From Pseudohongiella spirulinae (GTDB lineage Bacteria > Pseudomonadota > Gammaproteobacteria > Pseudomonadales > Pseudohongiellaceae): a DNA stretch of 64,000 bases. Under the pieces are notes generated by a model. The model ran no database searches. It was not told the DNA's origin and saw only the letters and a list, made by a program, of their open reading frames with translations. The DNA lies in contig NZ_CP013189.1 of NCBI RefSeq assembly GCF_001444425.1, positions 2,108,001 through 2,172,000 on the forward strand, given 5' to 3'. Positions 41,011 through 53,993 of this stretch are shown one piece after another. Each line of letters begins with the position of its first letter. Within the stretch, counting starts at the first letter, position 1. A program made the position numbers and the translations under genes.

Positions 41011-42318
41011 CTAATTCAAGTACGGGGACCACGACGGCTCCCGTACATCGCCCTGCGAGGATGGTAAACGGAATTTTACACGTCCGTCAATGGAGACTGC
41101 GTCGAGAACGCCCCTGCCATTGTAGGTGGTACCAAACATGATCATGCTTCCGTTAGGCGCCACGCTGGGTGATTCGTCAAGTGAAGTATCCGTCAGCGTC
41201 AGTACGCGCCCGGTCTCCACATTTAATACTGCAATACTGTAGCTATTATCCTGCCGTGTATCCCGCCGGACGTGCACCAGATTCACGCCATCCGGCAGAA
41301 ACTGACCTTTTGCACAATAAAAACAATCAAAAGTCAGGCGCTCAGGGAATCCACCGCCCACCACATCGGCTTTATAGATCTGCGGTTGACCTGTGCGATC
41401 CGACGTAAAAATCACGCTGCGGCTGTCCGTGGTCCAGGCCGGTTCTGTCTCGGCGCGCGGATGGTCGGTCAGCCGGGTCAGCTCATCAGTGGCAAGATCC
41501 AGCACATATACATCCGGGCTGCCATCTTTCGACAAAACCATGGCCAGACGACGACCGTCCGGTGACCAGACCGGCGAGCTGTTGATACCGGAAAAGTTGG
41601 TAACCTGACGACGCTGACCAGTAGCCAGATCCTGTATATAGATGCGCGGCAGATCTGTTTCGAACGAGACGTAGGCAATCTGGCTGGCATCCGGCGACCA
41701 GGCCGGTGACATGATGGGCTCGCGCGACTCCAGCAGAATTTGCGGACGGCGGCCGTCATAATCAGACACATGCAGCCGATATACCGTATCACCGATAGGA
41801 CCTTCTGCAGACACATACATGATTTTGGTCGAGAAAGCGCCGCGCCGGGCAGTAATTTCCTGATACACCACATCACTTATTTCGTGGGCAATATCACGAA
41901 GCTGCGACACACTGCCGGTCAACACTTCGCCCATTACCTTGCGCTCACGATTGATGTCAAAAAACTCCCATTGCACCTGCACCATCTGCCCACCGGGCAC
42001 CGGACTGATTTTGCCCACCACCAGATACTGCTGCGCCAGAATACGCCAGTCACGGTAGTGAACCTGACTCTCTTCGGTAGGAAGACTCAGCATATTGGCG
42101 CGCGACAGTGCGCGGAACTCACCGACCTGCTCCAGATTATTGGCGATAATCTGTGCGACATCTTCATCCGGCAGGCCGGCGCCTTCCCAGGCAAACGGCA
42201 CAATGGCGACCGGAATGGGGTTATCCACACCGCGGGTAATTTCAATGTTCAGCTCAGTGGCAATCACACGCGCTGACAGCAGCGCGCCCAGAACCAGAAT
42301 CACAAACTGTCGGTACAT
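41011..42318 (-). CDS. tolB: Tol-Pal periplasmic protein TolB
   Basis: A 435-residue beta-propeller protein with a signal peptide (MYRQFVILVLGALLSARVIA). N-terminal amino-terminal domain, then WD-like blades with repeated SPAWSPDASQIAYVSFE, SSPVWSPDGRRLAMVLS and PAWTTDSRSVIFTSD. It relays TolA to Pal. ATG 42318 overlaps tolA's stop as TGATG. Confidence 0.95.
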   Translation of the reverse strand: MYRQFVILVLGALLSARVIATELNIEITRGVDNPIPVAIVPFAWEGAGLPDEDVAQIIANNLEQVGEFRALSRANMLSLPTEESQVHYRDWRILAQQYLVVGKISPVPGGQMVQVQWEFFDINRERKVMGEVLTGSVSQLRDIAHEISDVVYQEITARRGAFSTKIMYVSAEGPIGDTVYRLHVSDYDGRRPQILLESREPIMSPAWSPDASQIAYVSFETDLPRIYIQDLATGQRRQVTNFSGINSSPVWSPDGRRLAMVLSKDGSPDVYVLDLATDELTRLTDHPRAETEPAWTTDSRSVIFTSDRTGQPQIYKADVVGGGFPERLTFDCFYCAKGQFLPDGVNLVHVRRDTRQDNSYSIAVLNVETGRVLTLTDTSLDESPSVAPNGSMIMFGTTYNGRGVLDAVSIDGRVKFRLPSSQGDVREPSWSPYLN

Positions 42319-43145
42319 CAATTTAATAAATCCTCCGGTCTGAATGTCAGCAGCAGCGAACGGAAATTCCGCTCAAACATGCGTGGCGGCATGCCCTGCA
42401 GTTGCTCGAAACGCCTGACTGCCCGCACCGCATTTTCCGCCGAACGATCAAAGGCGGCATCACCGCTGGAACGCACTATCTCAACGTCCACGATTTCTCC
42501 GGTTGGCACCAGTCGGATGCGCAACACGGCTGTCATATTATTGCGAGCGCTGGGCGGTCGCGACCAATTTTGCTGAACCAGATCATGAATAATGCCAGTA
42601 TAGGCCATGACCTGTTCGGCTTCAGTTTCAGCCAGCTCACGTGCGGCTGACTCCTGCGCGGCCTGCTGCTGGCGTTGCTGCTCCAGGCGCCGCTGTTCCT
42701 CCAGACGTTGCTGCTCCAGCCTTTGTTGCTCCAGTCGCTGTTGCTCCTGTCGCTCTCGTTCCTGCCTGTCGCGCTCCTGCTGTTCGCGTTGCTGTTGCTC
42801 GCGTTCCTGCTGCTCACGTCGCAGTTGGGCCTGACGTTGTTCTTCGCGGCGCGCCTCCTCTTGACGACGCGCTTCTTCCTGCCTGGCCTGCTCTTGCTGA
42901 CGGGCCTGTTCCTGCTGCCGCGCCTGCTCCTGCTGGCGTTGTTGTTCCAAAGTGCGCTGTTGCTGTATCTGTTCGTTACGGGTCTGCGGATTTTCCGCCA
43001 CCAGCAAGGCTTTGACTGCCTGCGGGCGCACCAGCTCCACCGACTCGGAATCAGCACGCTGCATGATAAACAGCGAACCCAGTATCAGGCCGTGTAACAA
43101 CACTGCCAGCAAAACCGAGAATGGATATCCGTTAAATGCTGTCAC
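42318..43145 (-). CDS. tolA: TolA inner-membrane protein
   Basis: A 275-residue protein with GTG start. An N-terminal TM helix (FSVLLAVLLHGLILGSLFIM), a long Gln/Arg/Glu coiled coil at about residues 55-175 and a C-terminal periplasmic domain (SRPPSARNNMTAVLRIRLVP). It bridges the inner membrane to TolB/Pal. The coil region is low complexity. Confidence 0.93.
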   Translation of the reverse strand: MTAFNGYPFSVLLAVLLHGLILGSLFIMQRADSESVELVRPQAVKALLVAENPQTRNEQIQQQRTLEQQRQQEQARQQEQARQQEQARQEEARRQEEARREEQRQAQLRREQQEREQQQREQQERDRQERERQEQQRLEQQRLEQQRLEEQRRLEQQRQQQAAQESAARELAETEAEQVMAYTGIIHDLVQQNWSRPPSARNNMTAVLRIRLVPTGEIVDVEIVRSSGDAAFDRSAENAVRAVRRFEQLQGMPPRMFERNFRSLLLTFRPEDLLN

Positions 43146-43149
43146 GCCA

Positions 43150-43584
43150 TTATTCCAGTGGTTTGGTGACCAGATTCGGACTGGTGATACCGGCCTCGCG
43201 CAATGCCTCCATCAAACTGATAAAAGGCCCGTAGCTGGCCTGTGAATCGCCTTCCACAAAAATCTGGATACCCGGATTGACTTCCACAATGCGGGCAACC
43301 TGTTCACCAATCAGAGCAAGCTCTACTGGCTGCTGTTCATCCTGAGAGGTGACTCCCAGGCTGATAAAATATTGATTATCGGCAGTCAGCTCAATTACCA
43401 GCGACTCGGCTTCTTCATCCAGTTCCAGCGGCTCGGAGCTGGCCTGCGGCAAATCCACCCGCAAACCTTGCGTCAGCAGCGGCGCTGTCACCATAAACAC
43501 AATTAACAACACCAGCATGACATCTATGTACGGAACGACGTTGATGTCGGACATCGGTCTGCGTTTTTTGCGGACAATTTCCAT
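43150..43584 (-). CDS. tolR: TolR inner-membrane protein
   Basis: A 144-residue ExbD/TolR-family protein. The TM contains the key Asp in INVVPYIDVMLVLLIVFMV; a small periplasmic domain follows. With TolQ it forms the proton channel. Confidence 0.94.
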   Translation of the reverse strand: MEIVRKKRRPMSDINVVPYIDVMLVLLIVFMVTAPLLTQGLRVDLPQASSEPLELDEEAESLVIELTADNQYFISLGVTSQDEQQPVELALIGEQVARIVEVNPGIQIFVEGDSQASYGPFISLMEALREAGITSPNLVTKPLE

Positions 43585-43605
43585 TAAATCGCAGTCCCCG
43601 GTCAG

Positions 43606-44298
43606 TTACTTCGGCGTGCTGGCAACCTGACGATGCAGGATACCGGCAAATTCTTCTGTAAAAGTAATGTAGTTGCCTGCAATGGCATCTACCCGTGATG
43701 AGTAACGATTATACGCAACCACTGCCGGAATGGCGGCAAATAATCCCATCGCTGTCGCAATCAACGCTTCGGCGATACCAGGCGCTACCACCTGCAGGGT
43801 TGCCTGACTTTGCTGCGCCAGACCGATAAAGGAGTTCATGATACCAATCACGGTACCGAACAAGCCGATGTATGGTGTCACTGAGCCAACTGTTGCCAGA
43901 AACGGCAGATTCTTTTCCAGCTTTTCTTCTTCGCGTGAATAGGCAACACGCATGGCGCGCTGCGCGCCGGCCATGATGCCTTCCGCACTGACACCACCCT
44001 GCTGACGCAGGCGCATGAATTCTTTAAAGCCGGCACGGAAGATGTTTTCCATACCACCGGTGGGTTTATCTTCTTTCTGCTGATTGCTGCCATCGCGGTA
44101 CAACTGACTCAGATCCATACCGGACCAGAAGCGCTTTTCGAAGGACCACATGCTCTGCTCGGCACTGCTCAGAACCAGATAGCGCTGAATAATCATGACC
44201 CAGGAAATAATTGACGCCAACAGCAAAGTGAGCATGACAAGCTGCACCGTGATGGTGGCATCCAGTATCAGGCCCCAGACATTTAATGAATCGTGCAC
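43606..44298 (-). CDS. tolQ: TolQ inner-membrane protein
   Basis: A 230-residue ExbB/TolQ/MotA-type protein with three membrane helices (TVQLVMLTLLLASIISWVMI; SVTPYIGLFGTVIGIMNSFI; ALIATAMGLFAAIPAVVAYN). It drives energisation of TolA. The ybgC gene usually found ahead of tolQ is absent here; ruvB lies 121 bases upstream. Confidence 0.95.
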   Translation of the reverse strand: MHDSLNVWGLILDATITVQLVMLTLLLASIISWVMIIQRYLVLSSAEQSMWSFEKRFWSGMDLSQLYRDGSNQQKEDKPTGGMENIFRAGFKEFMRLRQQGGVSAEGIMAGAQRAMRVAYSREEEKLEKNLPFLATVGSVTPYIGLFGTVIGIMNSFIGLAQQSQATLQVVAPGIAEALIATAMGLFAAIPAVVAYNRYSSRVDAIAGNYITFTEEFAGILHRQVASTPK

Positions 44299-44419
44299 CC
44301 TTTGTTCTCCAGTCCGGTTTTACAGCAGTAAAACGTGTCGCATTATAAAGTAATTCAGACACTTGTCATACAGACAGGGGTGTCTTAAGGCTGATCAAAT
44401 ATGGCTAAATCATGGCGGA

Positions 44420-45433
44420 CTATTCCGCACCCGGCACCGGCAGACCGAACTGCAGGTAGGCGTGCGGTGTCACCATTCGCCCGCGTGCCGTACGCATCAT
44501 GTAACCCTGCTGAATCAGGTAGGGCTCCAGTACATCCTCAATCGTATCGCGCTCTTCACTGATGGCCGCGGCCAGGCTGTCCACACCCACGGGACCACCG
44601 CCAAACTTCTCAATCATGGTCAACAGCAGACGCCGGTCCATATGATCAAAGCCATTGTCATCAATACTGAGCATGTCCAGCGCCTGCCCGGCGATTTCCC
44701 GGCTGATCTGACCCGCGTGTTTGACCTCACTGAAATCCCGCACCCGGCGCAACAGTCGGTTAGCGATGCGCGGTGTGCCACGCGAACGGCGGGCAATTTC
44801 AAAGGCACCTTCAGCATCAATGATGCAACCCAGAATTCGCGCCGAACGGCTGACGATCTCGCTGAGCTGTTCATTGGAATAAAATTCCAGACGCTGAATA
44901 ATGCCAAAACGATCCCGTAGTGGTGAGGTCAGCAGGCCAGCCCGGGTTGTAGCACCGACCAGCGTAAACGGCGGTAATTCCAGTTTAATGGAACGCGCTG
45001 CCGGCCCTTCACCAATCATGATATCCAGCTGATAGTCTTCCATCGCCGGATACAGGATCTCTTCAATAGCCGGGCTGAGTCGATGAATCTCATCGATAAA
45101 CAGCACATCGCCCTGTTCAAGATTGGTCAACAGTGCTGCCAGGTCACCGGCCTTCTCCAATACCGGGCCAGATGTCGTTTTTATCGACACATTGAGCTCA
45201 TTGGCAATAATATTGGCCAGTGTGGTTTTGCCCAGACCCGGCGGACCAAATATCAACGTATGATCCAGCGGTTCATTCCGGTTGCGGGCTGCACTGATGA
45301 AAATTTCCATCTGCTGTTTGACGTCGCTCTGGCCGATATAATCCGTCAGCGCCAGCGGACGGATAGCGCGATCTACTGACTGCTCATGGGGCGCCAGCTC
45401 AGGTGAAATCAATCGTTCGGAATCGCCAATCAT
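44420..45433 (-). CDS. ruvB: Holliday junction helicase RuvB
   Basis: A 337-residue AAA+ motor. Walker [13 protein letters not shown], Walker [11 protein letters not shown], and a C-terminal winged helix ([20 protein letters not shown]). With RuvA it drives branch migration. Confidence 0.97.
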   Translation of the reverse strand: MIGDSERLISPELAPHEQSVDRAIRPLALTDYIGQSDVKQQMEIFISAARNRNEPLDHTLIFGPPGLGKTTLANIIANELNVSIKTTSGPVLEKAGDLAALLTNLEQGDVLFIDEIHRLSPAIEEILYPAMEDYQLDIMIGEGPAARSIKLELPPFTLVGATTRAGLLTSPLRDRFGIIQRLEFYSNEQLSEIVSRSARILGCIIDAEGAFEIARRSRGTPRIANRLLRRVRDFSEVKHAGQISREIAGQALDMLSIDDNGFDHMDRRLLLTMIEKFGGGPVGVDSLAAAISEERDTIEDVLEPYLIQQGYMMRTARGRMVTPHAYLQFGLPVPGAE

Positions 45434-45450
45434 GTCTGTATCCTGTCCGA

Positions 45451-46071
45451 TTACAACATGGCCCGCAACGCCAGGCGTATGATGTCTTCGCTACGATTTA
45501 ACTCAGGTTTATCACGCATCACACGCACCACCATGCGCGCCGCTTCTGCCGGCTTGTAACCCAAGGCTATCAATGCTGTTTCAGCCTCTTCACTGCCCTG
45601 CCTGGCGTCGGACTGTTCGCTGAATCCTGGCAGTGCGGAGGCATCTTCGCCAGCACTCGAGATCTGCCACGACTTGAGGCGATCGCGCATATCCAGTACC
45701 AGACGTTCTGCAGTTTTTTTACCGATACCCGGTATCTTCGTCAACGCCGTTACATCGTTGCTGTGAACCAGACGCACAAATTCATCAGCAGGCACACCTG
45801 ACAAGATAGCCAGCGCCACCTTGGGACCAATGCCATTGACCTTGATCAGCGCGCGGAACAGCTCCCGTTCCTGTTGCTCAAAAAAACCAAACAATTGGTG
45901 CGCATCTTCGCGCACTACCAGATGTGTATGTAGGACTACACCCTGACCGGTTGCCGGCAACTGATAGAAGGTGCTCATGGGCGCCTGCACCTCGTAACCG
46001 ATACCGGCCACATCGACCAGCAACTCGGGTGCTTTTTTTTCCAGCAATGTCCCTGTAATGCGTCCTATCAC
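45451..46071 (-). CDS. ruvA: Holliday junction protein RuvA
   Basis: A 206-residue junction-binding protein. OB-fold N-terminus ([20 protein letters not shown]), two HhH motifs ([15 protein letters not shown]-like, [19 protein letters not shown]), and a C-terminal RuvB-binding helix. It lies 17 bases before ruvB. Confidence 0.96.
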   Translation of the reverse strand: MIGRITGTLLEKKAPELLVDVAGIGYEVQAPMSTFYQLPATGQGVVLHTHLVVREDAHQLFGFFEQQERELFRALIKVNGIGPKVALAILSGVPADEFVRLVHSNDVTALTKIPGIGKKTAERLVLDMRDRLKSWQISSAGEDASALPGFSEQSDARQGSEEAETALIALGYKPAEAARMVVRVMRDKPELNRSEDIIRLALRAML

Positions 46072-46113
46072 TTTGTCATCGCCCCAAACTTTGTATCAGG
46101 AATGTTATCAGCA

Positions 46114-46638
46114 TCATAGCCCCTGAAACCGGCGCCGGCTGAATCCGGATGCCGCACTCATTTTTATCATACTGACACGGGTATTGGCATGGCAGATTGC
46201 AATCGCCAGCGCATCGGCGGCATCAGCCTGCAATTTACCCTGCAAACCCAATAGCACACGTACCATGTGCTGAACCTGGGATTTATCGGCAGCGCCTGAG
46301 CCAGTTACCGACTGTTTGATAGTGCGCGCAGGATACTCAGCCACGGGCAAATCAGCATGCAGACAGGCTACCATGGCAGCCCCTCGGGCTTGACCCAGTT
46401 TAAGCGCCGAGGAAACACTTTTGCCCAGAAACACCTCTTCAATGGCGCATTCCTGGGGAGAGTATTCCTCAATCACCGAACTGAGCTGCCGGAAAATATC
46501 TTTCAGACGCGCCGGGTGATCACCCGGCGTCGGACGGATGCAGCCACAGCCAACATACTTGAGGCGATTGCCCACAGACTCGATGACGCCGTATCCGGTC
46601 GCCCGCGAACCCGGGTCAATGCCAAGTATCAATGTCAT
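46114..46638 (-). CDS. ruvC: Holliday junction endonuclease RuvC
   Basis: A 174-residue resolvase. ATG 46638 gives MTLILGIDPGSRATGYGVIE with the first catalytic Asp at residue 7. Later acidic EEVFLGKSVSSALKLGQARG and DAADALAIAICH follow. Longer upstream reading is unlikely. Confidence 0.95.
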   Translation of the reverse strand: MTLILGIDPGSRATGYGVIESVGNRLKYVGCGCIRPTPGDHPARLKDIFRQLSSVIEEYSPQECAIEEVFLGKSVSSALKLGQARGAAMVACLHADLPVAEYPARTIKQSVTGSGAADKSQVQHMVRVLLGLQGKLQADAADALAIAICHANTRVSMIKMSAASGFSRRRFQGL

Positions 46639-46684
46639 CTGTGACCTCTGGCCACCGCGTATCGCACAGCGGCCCTGCTTGTTT

Positions 46685-48466
46685 TTATGACTGCTGAGCC
46701 TGCTGCTGAGTCTCACGCAGACGGATATTCAGCTCGCGCAGTTGCTTGGTCGACACCGGTCCCGGCGCGTCGGTCAGCGGGCAGGCCGCCGACTGCGTTT
46801 TCGGGAAGGCAATCACTTCACGGATAGACGATGCACCGGTCATCAGCATGATCAGACGATCGAGGCCGAAGGCCAGACCACCATGCGGCGGACAACCGGA
46901 CGCCAGCGCGTTGAGCAGGAAGCCGAATTTTTCCTGTGCTTCTTCCTCACCGATGCCCAGCACCTCAAACACAGCCTGCTGCATGTCCGGGCGGTTAATA
47001 CGAATGGAACCCCCACCCAGCTCGGTACCGTTGAGCACCATATCATAGGCACGCGACAATGCCGTCGCAGGACTGTCACGCAGTTCTTCAGGCGAGCACG
47101 ACGGCGCTGTGAACGGGTGATGCAGAGAATTCAGATTACCTTCTTTATCGGTCTCAAACATGGGGAAGTCCACCACCCACAGCGGCGCCCAGCCTTCGCG
47201 CACCAGACCGGTATCAGCAGCCACCTTCAGACGCAGGGCGCCAATGGCTTCGTTAACAACGTTGATCTTGTCGGCCCCGAAGAAGATGATGTCGCCAGTA
47301 GTCGCCTGCGCACGCGCCAGCACTTTATGCACAACATCTTCCGGCATAAATTTAATGATGGGCGATTGCAGACCTTCCAGCCCGGCATTTATGTCGTTGA
47401 CCTTGATCCAGGCCAGACCCTTGGCACCGTAAATGCCAACAAAACGGGTATAGTCATCAATTTCTTTGCGGCTTAGCGTTGCACCACCAGGCACACGCAG
47501 CGCTACCACCCGGCTCTGCGGATCGTTAGCAGGACCGGCAAACACTTTAAAATCCACCCCTGCCATCAGATCGGCAATATCAGTAAATTCCATATCGATG
47601 CGCAGATCCGGCTTGTCCGAGCCAAAACGGCGCATGGCTTCAGTCCAGGTCATGCGCGGGAAATCGCCCAAATCCACGCCCAGGTGGCGCTGGAAGATCT
47701 GCCGGATCATGGTCTCGGCAATCGACATGATGCCCTCTTCATCCATGAATGAGGTTTCTATATCAATCTGGGTGAATTCCGGCTGGCGGTCGGCGCGCAG
47801 GTCTTCATCTCGGAAACACTTGGCGATCTGGTAATAACGGTCCATGCCGGCCACCATCAGAATCTGCTTGAACAGCTGCGGCGACTGCGGCAGGGCAAAA
47901 AACTCACCCGGATGAGTGCGACTGGGCACCAGATAATCGCGGGCTCCTTCCGGCGTCGCACGAGTCAGGATCGGGGTTTCAATATCCAGAAAGCCATTAT
48001 CATCCAGGAAGTTACGGATGGTATTGGACACTTTGGAGCGGAAACGCAGCCGGTCAATCATCTCCGGACGGCGCAAATCGATATATCGATGGCGCAGTCG
48101 CACATCTTCACTGACCGATGCGTGCTCATCCAGCTGGAAGGCCGGCGTGCGGGCCACGCTCAGCACTTCGAGTTCATGCGCCAGCACTTCAATACCGCCC
48201 GTAGGCAACTCCGGATTCACTGTGCCTTCCGGACGAGCACGGACCAGGCCGGTGACACGCACTACAAATTCATTGCGAAGAGTTTCTGCCAGAGCGAAGG
48301 TCTCTGCCCGATCAGGGTCAAACACCACCTGACTCAAACCATCCCGGTCACGCAAATCAACGAATATGACACCACCGTGATCCCGGCGCCGGTGCACCCA
48401 GCCGCACAAGCTGACTGTTTCGCCGATATGGGCTTCGTTTAGTTGTCCGCAATAATGGCTGCGCAT
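46685..48466 (-). CDS. aspS: Aspartyl-tRNA synthetase
   Basis: A 593-residue class IIb synthetase. N-terminal OB fold ([20 protein letters not shown]), motif 2 [16 protein letters not shown], the bacterial insertion domain and motif 3 [16 protein letters not shown]. Whether it is discriminating for tRNA-Asp cannot be told here. yebC, often between aspS and ruvC, is absent. Confidence 0.97.
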   Translation of the reverse strand: MRSHYCGQLNEAHIGETVSLCGWVHRRRDHGGVIFVDLRDRDGLSQVVFDPDRAETFALAETLRNEFVVRVTGLVRARPEGTVNPELPTGGIEVLAHELEVLSVARTPAFQLDEHASVSEDVRLRHRYIDLRRPEMIDRLRFRSKVSNTIRNFLDDNGFLDIETPILTRATPEGARDYLVPSRTHPGEFFALPQSPQLFKQILMVAGMDRYYQIAKCFRDEDLRADRQPEFTQIDIETSFMDEEGIMSIAETMIRQIFQRHLGVDLGDFPRMTWTEAMRRFGSDKPDLRIDMEFTDIADLMAGVDFKVFAGPANDPQSRVVALRVPGGATLSRKEIDDYTRFVGIYGAKGLAWIKVNDINAGLEGLQSPIIKFMPEDVVHKVLARAQATTGDIIFFGADKINVVNEAIGALRLKVAADTGLVREGWAPLWVVDFPMFETDKEGNLNSLHHPFTAPSCSPEELRDSPATALSRAYDMVLNGTELGGGSIRINRPDMQQAVFEVLGIGEEEAQEKFGFLLNALASGCPPHGGLAFGLDRLIMLMTGASSIREVIAFPKTQSAACPLTDAPGPVSTKQLRELNIRLRETQQQAQQS

Positions 48467-48523
48467 ACTGTTTCCTGTCTTCCTTTTGTGAGCGTGGTGC
48501 GTTGTTTAACGCACCGGTGACCA

Positions 48524-48784
48524 TCAGGCCGCCGGTGTGCTGGCTGCGCTGCTTTTTGAACCGCTGTCGCCGGCGGAGTCCTGGGTCCCGTGTTTACGGT
48601 TGCCCGTTTTAAAATCAGTCTCGTACCAGCCACCACCTTTCAGCCGAAAGCTGGGAGCTGATACCTGCTTGGCCAGAGCCGGCTTATGACAAACCGGACA
48701 CTCTGTCAGCGGAGCATCGCTCATACGCTGGATAGCCTCCAGTTGATGCCCGCATTGTGCACACCGATATTCATAGATTGGCAT
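48524..48784 (-). CDS. FmdB-type zinc-ribbon protein
   Basis: An 86-residue protein with the FmdB regulatory pattern MPIYEYRCAQCGHQLEAIQR and CPVCHKPALAKQVSAPSFRL. Often found with aspS. The tail is Ser/Ala-rich. The role is unclear, probably metal-binding regulation. Confidence 0.87.
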   Translation of the reverse strand: MPIYEYRCAQCGHQLEAIQRMSDAPLTECPVCHKPALAKQVSAPSFRLKGGGWYETDFKTGNRKHGTQDSAGDSGSKSSAASTPAA

Positions 48785-48995
48785 GATTCTACCGTGACCT
48801 CCGCCTGATTTTCAGTTTAAAAGCAGACTTATTGAAAAGCCGCCGATTATACCTGTTTTATCTGTATTCATCACCTGAATTGACGCTTTTCCAACCCCCG
48901 TCATTCCAGGCTTGCTACTACCCATTCAATCCTTTATAAATAGCGTCTCTAAAGGAATTTTCAATCCACTCATTTAATTTCAGAAGAGAAGCAGC

Positions 48996-49364
48996 ATGGC
49001 AGCGAGCAAAGCAACAGCAAAACCAGCCCCCAAGAAAAAAACCACTGCGATTACCGAGAAATACACCAAGTCAGCCATCCTGGCCGAAATAGCCCAGAAC
49101 ACTGAGCTGAGCAGAAAACAGGTAGATGCCGTTCTGAACGAACTGGGCGATCTGATCGAGCGTCACATCAAAAAGCGCAGCTGCGGCGAATTCACCCTGC
49201 CCGGCCTGCTGAAAATCAAAGCCGTAAAAAAGCCGGCCCAACCGGCCCGCAAAAATGTCCCCAACCCCTTCCGACCGGGTGAATTCATGGACATTCCAAA
49301 AAAGCCGGCCAGCACCCGGGTCAAGGTCCTGCCGCTGAAAAAGCTCAAGGAATTTGCTCAGTAA
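48996..49364 (+). CDS. HU-family DNA-binding protein
   Basis: A 122-residue protein with a Lys/Ala-rich N-terminal tail (MAASKATAKPAPKKKTTAIT) and an HU fold (YTKSAILAEIAQNTELSRKQ, FTLPGLLKIKAVKKPAQPAR, NPFRPGEFMDIPKKPASTRV). It is a nucleoid protein with an extended basic tail. A strong terminator follows. Confidence 0.87.
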   Translation: MAASKATAKPAPKKKTTAITEKYTKSAILAEIAQNTELSRKQVDAVLNELGDLIERHIKKRSCGEFTLPGLLKIKAVKKPAQPARKNVPNPFRPGEFMDIPKKPASTRVKVLPLKKLKEFAQ

Positions 49365-49400
49365 AACGCTTCGCAGAGCAAGCAGCCGAAAACTTCTGTA

Positions 49401-49433
49401 CCCGCGTTCTGCCAGGCAGTTCGCGGGTTTTTT
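49401..49433 (+). terminator. Terminator after HU-like gene
   Basis: CCCGCG TT CTGCC A GGCAG TT CGCGGG followed by TTTTTT, an 11-bp interrupted stem 36 bases after the stop. Confidence 0.9.
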
Positions 49434-49459
49434 GCCATTAACCGTTCTATGGATAGTCC

Positions 49460-51199
49460 ATGCGTACCAGTCAATATCTGATAGCCACCCTTCGAGAAAC
49501 ACCGGCCGATGCAGAAGTCATCAGCCACCAATTAATGCTGCGCGCGGGCATGATCCGCAAACTGGCCAGCGGCATGTACACCTGGCTGCCAGCCGGGCTT
49601 AAAGTGCTGCAAAAAGTCACGCAGGTGGTGCGCGAGGAAATGAACAAATCCGGTGCACTGGAAGTATCCATGCCGGTCGTACAGTCAGCCGAGCTTTGGC
49701 AGGAGTCTGGTCGCTGGGATCAGATGGGCCCTGAACTGCTGCGTTTTGTGGATCGTCACAACCGTGATTTCTGCCTGGGTCCGACCCACGAGGAGGTCAT
49801 TACCGATCTGATCCGCAACGAATTCAACAGCTACAAGCAGCTACCGGCCAATTTCTATCAGATTCAGATGAAATTCCGGGACGAGCGCCGCCCCCGTTTT
49901 GGCGTGATGCGCGCGCGCGAGTTTTTAATGAAAGACGCTTACTCCTTCCATCTGGATGAAGCATCCCTGCAGCAGACTTATGAGGTTATGTACCAGACCT
50001 ACAGCAACATCTTTACCCGCCTGGGTCTGGATTTCCGCGCCGTGCTGGCCGATACCGGCAACATCGGCGGCAGCACCTCACACGAGTTTCACGTACTGGC
50101 CGACTCCGGCGAAGATGATATTGTATTCAGCGCCGATGGCAGTTACGCCGCCAATATTGAACTGGCCGACGGTCACATGCCCGACCTGGACTATTCTGCC
50201 GATGAACCCGTGGCCGCAGCCGCCTCAGAGGTCGACACCGGCACTGCGCACACCATTGATGACGTCGCAGAGCTGTTGCAGATCGAGGCGCGCCGCCTGC
50301 TCAAAACCCTGATTGTGAAAGCGGCCGTGACGGATGACAACCCGCACGGCCTGATGGCATTGGTGCTGCGTGGTGATCAGGAATTAAACGATATCAAGGC
50401 CGAAAAACTCACCGGCATTGTCACGCCGCTGACCTTTGCCAGCGACGAAGAAGTGGTGGCTGCCGTAGGCTGCAGACCCGGCTGCCTGGGACCAATCGAC
50501 CTGCCCTTCCCGGTCATTGCTGACCGCAGTGCCGAAGCCTTGCGCAATTTTGTCTGCGGTGCCAACAAAACCGGCAAGCATCTGCGCGATGCCAACTGGG
50601 ACAGCAACTGCCGGTACACGGGTACTGCCGATATCCGCAAGGTACGCGAAGGCGATATCAGCCCGGATGGTCACAGCCCGCTGTCTATCAAGCGCGGCAT
50701 TGAGGTCGGTCACATTTTCCAGTTAGGTACCAAATACAGTCAGGCCATGAATGCCGCCGTACTGGATGAAAACGGCAAATCGGTGCTGATGACCATGGGC
50801 TGTTATGGCATTGGTGTCAGCCGTATCGTCGCCGCCGCTATTGAACAGAACCATGACGAAAACGGCATCATCTGGCCGGATGCCCTGGCACCTTTTCAGG
50901 TAGCCATTATTCCGCTGAATGCCCACAAATCCGAAAAAGTCACCCAGGTCAGCGAAAAATTGATGGCCGAACTACAGGCAGCCGGTTATGAAGTTCTGCT
51001 GGATGATCGAGACAAAAAGACCAGCCCCGGTGTGAAATTCGCCGATATGGAGCTGATGGGCATCCCGCATCGCATTGTGGTATCTGACCGCGGACTGGAA
51101 AACGGCCAGCTTGAGTACAAAGCCCGCCGCGCCAGCGAGCCGGAAATGGTGGTGCATGATGATATCATCAGTTTTTTGGCACAACGCATCTCGCTTTGA
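49460..51199 (+). CDS. proS: Prolyl-tRNA synthetase
   Basis: A 579-residue class II synthetase of the bacterial type with an editing domain in the middle. The core has [19 protein letters not shown], the editing INS domain spans about residues 230-390, and the anticodon-binding C-terminus has [20 protein letters not shown]. Confidence 0.96.
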   Translation: MRTSQYLIATLRETPADAEVISHQLMLRAGMIRKLASGMYTWLPAGLKVLQKVTQVVREEMNKSGALEVSMPVVQSAELWQESGRWDQMGPELLRFVDRHNRDFCLGPTHEEVITDLIRNEFNSYKQLPANFYQIQMKFRDERRPRFGVMRAREFLMKDAYSFHLDEASLQQTYEVMYQTYSNIFTRLGLDFRAVLADTGNIGGSTSHEFHVLADSGEDDIVFSADGSYAANIELADGHMPDLDYSADEPVAAAASEVDTGTAHTIDDVAELLQIEARRLLKTLIVKAAVTDDNPHGLMALVLRGDQELNDIKAEKLTGIVTPLTFASDEEVVAAVGCRPGCLGPIDLPFPVIADRSAEALRNFVCGANKTGKHLRDANWDSNCRYTGTADIRKVREGDISPDGHSPLSIKRGIEVGHIFQLGTKYSQAMNAAVLDENGKSVLMTMGCYGIGVSRIVAAAIEQNHDENGIIWPDALAPFQVAIIPLNAHKSEKVTQVSEKLMAELQAAGYEVLLDDRDKKTSPGVKFADMELMGIPHRIVVSDRGLENGQLEYKARRASEPEMVVHDDIISFLAQRISL

Positions 51200-51231
51200 A
51201 CAACTGTCGCCATGACTGACAGGAGTCTGAC

Positions 51232-52574
51232 ATGCAGGTTCGATCTCTTGCAGATCTGAAACAACTCACCGAGCAGTGGTTGTGGCGCGATGACGCGACC
51301 AGCAATCCCTGGTGGCGCCGAACCGGCATGCAGGCCCTGCGAATAGCCTACGCCATCGTCCGCGACATGGCCGAAGGCCACCTGTCATTGCGGGCCATGA
51401 GCCTGGTCTACTACACGGTAATAGCCTTTGTGCCGCTGCTGGCTCTGACCTTTGCAGTATTAAAGGGCTTGGGTGTGCACAACGCCATGGAGCCAATGCT
51501 GCTGGGGCTGCTGGAACCCTTTATGGGGGAGTACAGCACCGATATCACCAGCAACGTGGTCAACTTTGTTGATAACGTGCGGGTTGATGTATTGAGTGTA
51601 GTCAGCCTGGGCGTGCTGCTGTATACCGTGCTGACCATGATGCAGCGCATAGAGCTGACTTTTAACTACATCTGGTCTGTCTCGCAGGCCCGCTCACTGG
51701 CCAATCGCGTCAGTGAGTATCTGTTTGCTGTCATTGTCAGCCCGCTGCTGATTCTGCTGTCGGTGGGTATCGCCTCCTATGTGAACACCACCTTTTTTGT
51801 GCGCTACCTGGAGACTCTCAGCGTCGGGGTAAGCATCCTGCAATTTATGGCCGCGGTCATGCCGGCGGTATTTATGTCGCTGGCCTTTGCGTTTGCATTC
51901 AGTTTCATCCCCAACACCCGGGTTAAATTCAGCTCGGCTTTTATCGGCGGCATTGTCACCACCGTCGCCTGGAAGGTCATGGCCTGGGTGTTCCAGAATT
52001 TCATCACAGTCAACTCTCCCAACGCCATCATTTACGCGGCTTTTTTTGCCTTGATCCTGTTGATGCTGTTTATCTACCTGGGCTGGTTGATGCTACTGAT
52101 CGGCTCTTCAGTGGCGTTTTATCATCAGTATCCCTCCAAAACCCGCACGGGCCGCAAGCCCCTTAAGTTAAGCCTGCGTGATCAGGAAGAGTTGAATCTG
52201 AGCGTTGCTTACCTGATCATTCGGCGCTTTCAAAACGACGAACCACCGTGGACGCTGGAAGAACTATTAGCCTATACACATCTGGGCACACCCGCTCTGG
52301 AAAGCGCCCTGCAGACGCTCACTGATATTGGTTTTATCAGTAGTACAGATGAACATCCGCCCCGTTATTTACCCGTGCACAGCGTCGACTCGCTGCGCAT
52401 TTCTGATTTGCATAAACAATTGCGCCACTGGTCCTATGACCAGGCGCACTGGCATGCCGCCGTGCCCGAGCTGGCGCAGGTCCGCCGCTGGCTGGATACC
52501 GCGGAAACGCATGGACACGAAAACTGTGGCAACAAAACTTTTTCTGAACTTATCAAGGAACAACACTCAGACTC

Positions 52575-52578
<4 letters not shown>
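51232..52578 (+). CDS. YihY/BrkB-family membrane protein
   Basis: A 448-residue protein with six membrane helices in the first 320 residues (e.g. LSLRAMSLVYYTVIAFVPLL, IILLMLFIYLGWLMLLIGSS-like) and a cytoplasmic C-terminal tail with a winged-helix-like DLHKQLRHW region. The family was once called RNase BN; transport of small molecules is suspected. Confidence 0.88.

Positions 52579-53970
<1,392 letters not shown>

Positions 53971-53993
<23 letters not shown>

Noticed and set aside
42607-43097. Plus-strand ORFs rich in Cys, Ser or Leu opposite tolA
   Set aside because: They arise from the Gln/Glu/Arg coiled-coil codons of tolA read backwards.
46742-47476. Plus-strand ORF opposite aspS
   Set aside because: Antisense of a conserved synthetase gene; no support.
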